A stretch of DNA of 64,000 bases from Camelus bactrianus (taxonomy: Eukaryota; Chordata; Mammalia; Artiodactyla; Camelidae). The position numbers and the translations under genes were made by a program. The notes below the pieces were generated by a model. That model made no database searches. It had not been told where the DNA came from and saw only the letters and a program-made list of their open reading frames with translations. Location: assembly GCF_048773025.1 (NCBI RefSeq), contig NC_133558.1:41884501-41948500 (forward strand), in the 5' to 3' direction. Shown here in pieces: positions 56,760-64,000 of this stretch. Numbering within the stretch: position 1 is the stretch's first letter; every line of letters begins with the position of its first letter.

Positions 56760-58215
56760 TTATTTGTCTACTTAAAAATATTTTCATTGAAGTCTAGCCA
56801 GTTTATAATTTTGTGTCAGTTTCTTGTGTACAGCACAACACTTCAGTTAAATAGGAACATACCTGTATTTATTTTCATATTCTTTTTAAACATGTTACTA
56901 TAAGATATTAAATATATTCTCCTGTGCTATACAGTATAAACTCGCTGTTTATTCTATACATAGTCGGTATCTGCAAATCTTGAACTCCCAATATATTCCT
57001 TCCCACACCCTCTCCCCTCTGGTAACCATAGTTTGGTTTCTATGTCTCTGTGTCTGTTTCTGTTCTGTAGATAAGTTTATCTTTCTGTTTCTTTGTTGTT
57101 TTTTTTTTTTTTTTTTTTTAGATACCACATGTGAGCAATCTCATATGGTATTTTTCTTTCTCTTTCTGGCTTACTTCACTTAGAATGACATTCTCCAGGT
57201 CCATTCATGTTGCTGCAAATGGCATTATTTTATTATTAGTTTATGGCTGAATAGTAGTCTATTGGAGAAATATACTACAACCTCTTTATCCAGTCATCTC
57301 TCAGTGGACATTTAGGTTGTTTCCATGTCTTGCTATTGTAAATAGTGCTGCTGTGAACATTGGGGTGAAAGTGTCTTCTTGAATTACGGATCCTTCTGGA
57401 TATATGCCCAGGAGTGGGATTGCTGGGTCATATGGGAGGTCAATGTTTTGTCTTTTGAGGAACCTCTATACAGTTTCCCACAATGGCTCCACCAAACTGC
57501 ATTCTCACCACAGTGTAGGAGGGTTCCCAATTATCTGCAGCCTCTCCAGCATTTACTGTCTGTGAACTTCTGAATGATGGCTATTCTGACTGGTGAGAGG
57601 TGAGACTTGATTGCAGTTTTGATTTTCATTTCTCTCATAATGATATTGAGCATTCTTTCATGTGCCTATTGGCCATTTGTATGTCTTCATTGGAGAAATG
57701 TTTCTTTAGGACTTCTGCCCATTTTTGAATTGAATTGTTTGTTTTCTTTCTTATTAAGTGTAAAAGCTGTTTACATATTCTGGGAATTAAGCCCTTGTCA
57801 GTTTCATTTATTGCAACTATTTTCTCCCATTTCATAGATTGTCTTTTTGTTTTGCTTTTTGTTTCCTTTTCTGTGCAAAAGCTTGTAAGTTTAATTAGAT
57901 CCCACTTGTGTATTTTGGCTTGTATTTCTATTGCTTGAGTAGACTGCTCTAGGAAAACATTGTTGAGATGTATGACAAATGTTTTGCCTATGTTTTCTTC
58001 TAAGAGGTTTATAGTGTCTTGTCTACATGTTTAAGTCTTTAAGCCATTTTGAATTCATTTTTGTGTATTCTGTGAGGGAGTAGTCTAACTTCATTGATTT
58101 ACATGCAGCTGTCCAGTATTCCCTACACCATTTGCTGAAGAGGCTGTCTTTACTCCATTGTATGTTCTCACCTCCTTTGTCAAAGATTCAATGACCAAAA
58201 GTTTGTGGGACTATT
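56760..58215 (-). repeat. L1, younger of two stacked copies
   Basis: Antisense landmarks from the 3' end upward: 'TTTCATTGAAGTCTAGCCAG', 'CTCCTGTGCTATACAGTATA', 'GGCTGAATAGTAGTCTATTG', 'GGACTTCTGCCCATTTTTGA', 'GGAATTAAGCCCTTGTCAGT' and 'CCATTTGCTGAAGAGGCTGT'. The order is unbroken and divergence is modest. It is 5'-truncated before ORF2. A poly-T run lies at 57098-57119. Confidence 0.88.
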
Positions 58216-58346
58216 CTTGGTAATTTTGTTTATCGGTTCATTGATGGATGGATATTGTTTGTAACCTTTGGCTACTCTGAATGATACTGCCATGAATATT
58301 GATGTGCAAGTTTTTGTGAGAATATATTTTCATTCTGTTGGCTGTA

Positions 58347-58486
58347 CAGTTGGCCCACCATATCTGTAGTTTCCACTTCATGGATCCAGATGGCTGATTG
58401 TAAAGGGACTCAAGCATACTTGGATTATGGTATCCAGGGTGGGGTTTTCCTGAAACGAACCGCCCGAGTATACTGAGGGATGAATC
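58347..58486. mobile_element. Tigger-type (Tc1/mariner) DNA transposon, non-autonomous
   Basis: Ends are CAGTTGGCCCACCATATC and TATACTGAGGGATGAATC, an imperfect inverted repeat, with TA at each side. The middle reads 'AAGGGACTCAAGCATACTTG' and 'GATTATGGTATCCAGGGTGG', as in MER2/Tigger consensus from memory. About 140 bases long, it lacks a transposase. It interrupts the older L1. Confidence 0.82.
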
Positions 58487-58924
58487 TATATGTAGGAGTG
58501 GAATTGCTGAGCCATATAACTCTAACCTTTTGAGGAAACACCAGGCTTTTCCAAAGAAGCTGCACCATTGCCCCTTTCCAACGGCTGCGTATTGAGGGTT
58601 CCCATTTCTCTGCCTCCTGACCGACACTTGTTATTGTCCATGATTTGATTATAACCATCCTAGTGAGTGTAAAATGAGATCTCATTTTGATGTTGATTTC
58701 GGTAGTGATGCTGAGCATCTTTTCATATGCTTATTGGCCAATTGTGTATCTATGTACATCCTTGGCATATTTAAAAATTGGGTCGATTTTCTTTGTATTG
58801 GTCAGTTGTAAGCATTTGTTTTGTATCCTGGATACTAGTCTCTTATTAGATATATGCTTTGCAAAATTTTTGCAGATTGTTGTTTCACTTTAATTTTTTT
58901 AAACATTAAAGCTATCTCTTTCTA

Positions 58925-59000
58925 GGGGAGGTAATTAGATTTATTCATTTTATTTTTCTTGCTAAGCACGCACTCTATCACTTGAGCTACCCCCTTCCCC
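58925..59000 (-). repeat. Camelid tRNA-derived SINE, copy 5 (internally deleted)
   Basis: 'GGGGAGGTAATTAGATTTAT' and 'TTGCTAAGCACGCACTCTAT' are the tail and head in antisense, but the stretch between (the B-box half of the head) is missing. Inserted in the older L1. Confidence 0.82.
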
Positions 59001-60464
59001 TTTCATTTCACTTTCTTGATGATGCCCTTTGTAACAAATGGTTTTAATTTTGATGAAGTCCAGTTTATCTTTTTTTTTTCCACTTGTGCTCTTGATATTG
59101 TATCTAGGAAGCCATAGCCTATCCTAGGACCACAAAGATTTATACTGTCTTCTTTTAGAAAGTTTATACATTTAGTTTTTACATTTCTGTCTGTGATCCA
59201 TTTTGAATTAATATTTTATTTGTTATATAAAATATGGGGGTCAAGATTCCAGATTCATTCGTTTGCCTTCAGATACCCAGGTGTCTCTGCACCATTTGTT
59301 GAATAGACTATTCTTTCAATGGAGTGTTTTTGGCACATTTCTTGAAAAATGACTGTAAATGTAAGTTTCCCCCCTGGATTTTTTATTGTGTTTCATAGAT
59401 TTATGCATCCAAATTTATGCCAGTAACATAATGACTTGAGTACTATAGATTTGTAATAACCTTTGAGTGAGTCCTCCAACTTTGCTCTTCTTTTTCAAGA
59501 TTGTTTTGGCTGATCTGGGTCCCTTGCAATTCCATATGAATTTTAGGATCAGTTTTTTAATTTTTGCAAACAAGTCAGATGGAATTTTGATAGGGATTCC
59601 ATTAAATTTGTAGATCACTTTGGGGAGTCTTAACATTTTTAACAATATTGTCTACCATTCCATGAACATGGGATGCCTTCCGTATATGTAGATGTTTTAA
59701 ATTTTTTTTGGTGATACTTCAAAATATCCAATGTACAAATCTTGTAAAATTTTGTTAAATGTATCTCTCATTTTATTTTTAATGCTGTTGTAATTGGAAA
59801 GGCTGAGCTTCCTAAGAGTGGGACTATATATCAATTTATTTATTTCTAGGATTCCTACACAGCAAATACCCTAGATTTATATTTGCTACATAAATCTATC
59901 CACAATTCTTCCCACCCCCGTGTCATAAGAAACCAAAACCCAGGTTAAGCTACCTGAACACCTATGTGGAAGTGAGAAGTGAGACCCTTGGGTGGGGCTT
60001 TGTGCAGATTATACTGAGAGCTTATTCAGTATGGCTTAATCTTAATTTCTTTTAAAGAATCCTTTCAGTGTATACAGTCAGATACATTAAGAACATGCCC
60101 TTTTGATGTGTGGAGGAGCTAAGACTATGATTTTCAAATAATTTCTAGTGACAGTGTTGTACTTGAAACCTAATTTGCATCAGTCTTTGAAGATTTATGT
60201 TTCAGGAGCTTTGACTATATAATACCTGTCTTTATTCAATAACTACAACTAAATGCTCAAACAACATGTAAGAGTTTGAGCAAACTGCCCCCGCCCCGTA
60301 GTGCTCGGTGGCTGCAGCTGTAATTAGAGTCAAGGCTTACCTATACCAGTATGCTTGGGCTGATCTGCTCAAAGGGGTTAGTCCAACAGTTTGTCGGTAG
60401 TCTTTTGGACAAAGCCATAAAGCATTGATTTAAGGTTGCTGGAATGGAATCTATTTTTTTAATA

Positions 60465-60600
60465 TTAAGTAAGCACATATTGAGTGATTACTGTGTTATG
60501 GGAATTGTCCCTCAGCCTCAGATGAATATTATTTTGCTTAAAACCTCTCATATTTCCTTGTTATTTGCAATTTACAGATAAGGAGACTGAGGATTAAGTC
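60465..60600 (-). repeat. MIR SINE fragment
   Basis: Antisense MIR order: 'GCACATATTGAGTGATTACT', 'GCTTAAAACCTCTCATATTT', 'AATTTACAGATAAGGAGACT'. Confidence 0.7.
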
Positions 60601-60689
60601 TTCTCTCTTTTGGGGTTAGCTCATTATCAATGATGGGAAGTTGTAAGGAAAAAGATATTGATTCATCCAGAGAAAATATTTTTCTGAGG

Positions 60690-60970
60690 GTCTGCATTGA
60701 AGAGGGTGACCACTGAAGAGGGTGATCATTGTTTGAGTGAGACGAGCCCCGGGTGGTACGGAGTCAGCTTCCCTGTCCTGGACACGGCACGTGTAGGGCT
60801 GCGTGGTGGGTGAGGCGGCGCGGCCGCGCAGGGAACGCGGATGCCGGGCCGTTGGGCTGTGCTCAGGCCCGGTGGGGCTTTCTCCTAAGGGCAGTGGACC
60901 ATCATTGACAGATTTTAAGTAGGGGAGTGGGGTGCTCTCGTAGATCACTTTTGTCTTGTAGAATGCTTAG
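60690..60970 (+). repeat. Ancient repeat, possibly L2/CR1-related, GC-rich
   Basis: 'GGGGCTTTCTCCTAAGGGCA' followed by 'GACAGATTTTAAGTAGGGGA' and 'GATCACTTTTGTCTTGTAG' match the same degenerate repeat as at 16580-17480. A second piece with 'GTGGAGTTGGAGGTGCCCTT' lies at 61440. Confidence 0.45.
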
Positions 60971-61039
60971 AAACATTTAGAAGGCTCGGCAGGAGGTGAT
61001 GTGATGAGTCAGAGTAGGGTGGCTGCGAGGTGTAGCAGT

Positions 61040-61245
61040 GTTCAATTTTCAAGTGATTTTCAGTCCCAGGTTTGTGGCTCAGTAGCCGTGTCACTTTGGA
61101 TGACACACTCAAGGAAGTGAAATAATTTATCTTATCAATTGAAGCAGTGATATACAGACTTCCCAGGACTGCTGTGGAGATCCAGTGAGATAACGTGTGC
61201 ACAGTGTGCAGCATGGTCCCCAGCACACAGTCAGTGCTGAGTGAG
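61040..61245 (+). repeat. MIR SINE fragment
   Basis: 'CAGTCCCAGGTTTGTGGCTC', 'GTGTCACTTTGGATGACACA', 'GACTGCTGTGGAGATCCAGT' and 'CAGCACACAGTCAGTGCTGA' follow MIR almost end to end. Confidence 0.75.
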
Positions 61246-64000
61246 TGCCATTGAGTACCTGGTAGGTCAGGTGTGGGTGGTGGGACTCGGTGACTGAGGA
61301 AATCTGGGCCCTGAACGAGGGGTCCAGTCACGTCTGTGAGTTATGAGCCTGAGCTGGGAGAGGCAGGGAGACCTTGCCCCCGACACTGGGCCCTGGGCAG
61401 GACGGCTATGGGAGGAGCACCGTGAAGTCAGCTCTTTGCAGGTGGAGTTGGAGGTGCCCTTGAAACATCTAAGTGCAATGTCACAATCACAGAGGAGGTC
61501 TGGGCCCGGGCTGTGCATTTTCCTATAATCTCAATCCCTGAGGACGCCGAGGTATTGATCACTGAACGTGAAGACATACTTTACAGGACAAGTGAATAGT
61601 GGTATCATCTCTGTCATCAAAGCTCACGTCTCTTTATTCATCACTCACTTTGCTAATTGCGTACTTACGGAGCTCACTTCACCGTCCTCACCTGGGCTCA
61701 GGCTCCACAGAAAAGTGCTGGTGAGTCTCCCTCTTTTCCAGAAGAAAACACATTTAGCTGGTAGCCTTCTGTACCTTGCCAGACTTAGAATTTTAGTTTG
61801 TTGATTTAATTCTATTTTCTGTTGTCCGTCTCCTGACAGGAGACACGTTTTACCTCATGGTCAGGTTTCAATTAGCTGTTACTGAGAATTGCTGATCTGA
61901 TCCATAGTGTATGTTTTCTATTAACTTTGTAGAGTACTTATCATTTTTCTGTCTTTGCCCTTTAATTTTGTTTCCTCTTCAATGTTCTATCCTATTTGGG
62001 GCTTTATTTTATTTTTTAATTAAAAAATGTCTGTTAGCAGTTAAGAAAACAATAGGAAAGAAAAAATGCACATGGTATCTAAATTTAGAAAATATCTAGT
62101 GTGTTTTCTTTCTCGGCAATGGAGGGTTCTAGAAACTCGTGAAAACCTTCATTACATAAGTTCCTTAAAATGCTGATTAAGAAACAAAACTTTCCTTCCT
62201 CATCTTTCAAGCTGCACAGCTAATTGTCAAGAAAGTGAGGGGAAATTCTCAGAAGCCAAGACAAACCAGAAAGCAGGGATTCTGGGAGATACGTGAGCCT
62301 TAGAAGCCCTGGGGTGCCAGTTGGCTCCTGAACTGAGTTTCAGTTGCCCTGGCAGGAGGGCAGGAGGTGAGCCCGAGGCCTCTCACACTGGGAGTTGGAT
62401 GGCTGTTCTTATGTAAGGCCAAGCACATCCTGAGAATCCTGCTTTATAAAAGGGTGAATTAGAAAGAAAAATATGCATTCCTCAAGGCAAGGAAGTAAGG
62501 AAAGTCAATTTTTTTGGAAGCGGGGAAAAATAACATATCCAAAGTAAGGATTTAGTCTAAATCTGTACTGGCGTGAGAGTGACAACAAACTCCTGGCAGA
62601 AAATCACAGCTCCTCCCGGAAAGTGAAGTTGTGTCTTGAATGAATCAGTGGGCAGCCATTCCAAAAAAGGCCCCCAGAGTCTTCTGGATCAAGATACTGG
62701 ACCCAAACACCTCCCTTCCATGGTCTCATTTAAATAACAAGAAAGGTTTTAAAGGAAAGAAGCCATAATCATAGTTCTATTTATTGGCATTACTATATGC
62801 TAGGAATTCAGAGGTGACTATGGATTTGTCTCCTCTTTTATGGACCTTACTTTCTGTTTGACATAGTTGGGGAACCTGGTGGAGGGTGGTGTTAGTCTGT
62901 TGCAATTAGCCAGGAGAGGAGATTAAGAAAGCAGTGAAGGTTGGGTAACATTTTTAGCTGAGGACAGTCCTGTTCAGTTGGCTTGTAATTGCAGGCTTGT
63001 TGAGTTGTCACTGGAGGGAATTGATCTTATGGAATTTGGACTTAACTCAGGCCTCTTCAGAATGGATAAGTGAACCTGGAGAAAGACAGTCAAATCTGTG
63101 CAGACATTAAAGTCCACGTGAACGTGCTGTATCCCTGAGCCAAAGATAGGACAAGTAGGCAGCACTTCTTGAAGACAGAGGAGTGGTTTTTAAGGTTCTC
63201 CAAGAATGAATCCCAGGGAACCGGGATGGCCAGTTGTCAAACTGTGACTTTGCTCTTTGGACGGTGTACCCACCGAGGTTATTGGCCGTTTATAGGTTTC
63301 CATTTCTCTTTAATACATGTCAGGTGATGAGGACGTGGGCATAAACGTTTGACACCTTGTCGAGGTGACTGGGTACCTGCCTAGAAGCACGGGCACAGCT
63401 ACGGCTGCGCCATATATCTTGCCGCCCATCCCGCTCCCCGGCTCCGTGATCACTGCAGAGTGGTTCCTTGTTGACATGTCCGTCTCCTCTGTGACATCGT
63501 AACCAAACAAAACACTGGAGCATATTAGCTTGGCTTTGTTCTTTTCCATCCTTCCCTTCAAATGATTATGACTGATAGTGGACCGAGTTACATTTGCAGA
63601 TGATTTACACGTAGGGCTTTCAGTACAAACCTTGTAATCCCCACTGTGTGATCTAGAGAAGAAAGTTACATTCTTTCCAAATTGTTTTGATGCACTTATG
63701 TGGGAAAATGATGTACGTTTGAATATGTATTTCCTCTCTGAATCATCATGGCTAGAGATGAATATTTGTAGACATGGAATGAGTTTTCTGTATTTGAACT
63801 GTATGGTACCCTAAATTCTCCCCAGCTTTTTAAAGTCATCACTGGAGTTCTACCTCCAGAGTGCCCCAAAGCATCCACCACTGCCTGTTCTTCGGACACT
63901 GTGAGTTTCCAAGTTGGAGAAGGCTGCTGGCTATTGAGGCATTCTCTGGCACATCTCTGGCTGGCTGATGTGGGCTTAGCACCCAAGACTTGGCAGACAG

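Larger units (their letters stand above)
58215..59810 (-). repeat. L1, older copy with ORF2 remnant
   Basis: The antisense 3' region ('TTCGGTAGTGATGCTGAGCA', 'GTTTTAATTTTGATGAAGTC') continues to an ORF2 C-terminal remnant on the minus strand at 59415-59645. It reads [20 protein letters not shown], then [19 protein letters not shown], against the L1 consensus LPKAIYRFNAIPIKIP and ILKFIWNHKRPRIAKAIL. A Tigger element and a SINE are inserted in it. Confidence 0.88.
59811..64000. other. Gene-free right end of window
   Basis: It holds MIR fragments at 60465-60600 and 61040-61245, and ancient repeat pieces at 60690-60970 and 61310-61530. A small CpG-rich patch lies at 60775-60860. The rest (61560-64000) shows nothing that I can name. 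The minus-strand open frame at 63310-63561 (83 residues) has somewhat protein-like composition but no similarity that I recognise. No further TRAPPC9-like exon is visible. Confidence 0.45.

Noticed and set aside
1-64000. CRISPR arrays, bacterial operons, integrons or phage
   Set aside because: Composition, SINE/LINE content, splice signals and absence of dense coding show nuclear mammalian DNA. No regularly spaced repeats were seen.

Overview
The window is mammalian nuclear DNA, almost certainly from a camelid (camel, llama or alpaca lineage). The diagnostic signal is a tRNA-derived SINE with a GTATAGCTCAGTGGTAGAGC-type head and an AATTAGGTTTATTT-type body, seen about five times and always on the minus strand. 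The rest is typical mammalian intron or intergenic sequence: many MIR and L2 fossils, several L1 copies of different ages, MaLR and other LTRs, one Tigger DNA transposon and microsatellites. No intact protein-coding gene was found. Most open frames in the window are chance or repeat-derived.

The main non-repeat content is a plus-strand, unprocessed relic of the 5' part of TRAPPC9 (TRAPP II complex subunit 9, a vesicle-tethering and NF-kB-linked protein). Four exon relics are recognisable in the correct order: 9704-10277 (start codon and about the first 195 residues), about 18565-18675, 34772-34892 and 41579-41702. Each still ends at a GT donor. Three of them are preceded by a usable AG acceptor. 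The coding content is broken by several frameshifts, an in-frame stop, a small deletion, an eroded exon start and one exon that I could not find. A CpG island with a palindromic NRF1-type site lies about 4.5 kb upstream (4880-5560) and is the obvious candidate for the original promoter and exon 1. The picture is a decayed duplicate (or a lost gene), possibly still transcribed as non-coding RNA. The copy probably continues beyond the right edge.

Layout. 1-4.2 kb: MaLR LTRs, MIR pieces and a head-to-head pair of same-family solo LTRs. 4.7-5.6 kb: pyrimidine tract and CpG island. 5.6-9.7 kb: L1, MIR, L2 and SINE fossils. 9.7-41.7 kb: the TRAPPC9 relic, with introns holding MIRs, L1s (29.4-30.4, 32.1-32.3 and 35.0-37.4 kb), a probable LTR at 28 kb and a third solo LTR at 39.9 kb. 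44.9-52.1 kb: a provirus-sized, minus-strand class I ERV fossil with paired LTRs that differ at roughly 11% of sites, no long reading frame, and a short integrase-like relic. 54.4-55.6 kb: two different solo LTRs side by side. 56.1-59.8 kb: a stack of two L1s with a Tigger element and a SINE inserted. 59.8-64 kb: MIR and older repeats only.

Family names come from memory of consensus sequences, and boundaries are by eye. No database search was possible.
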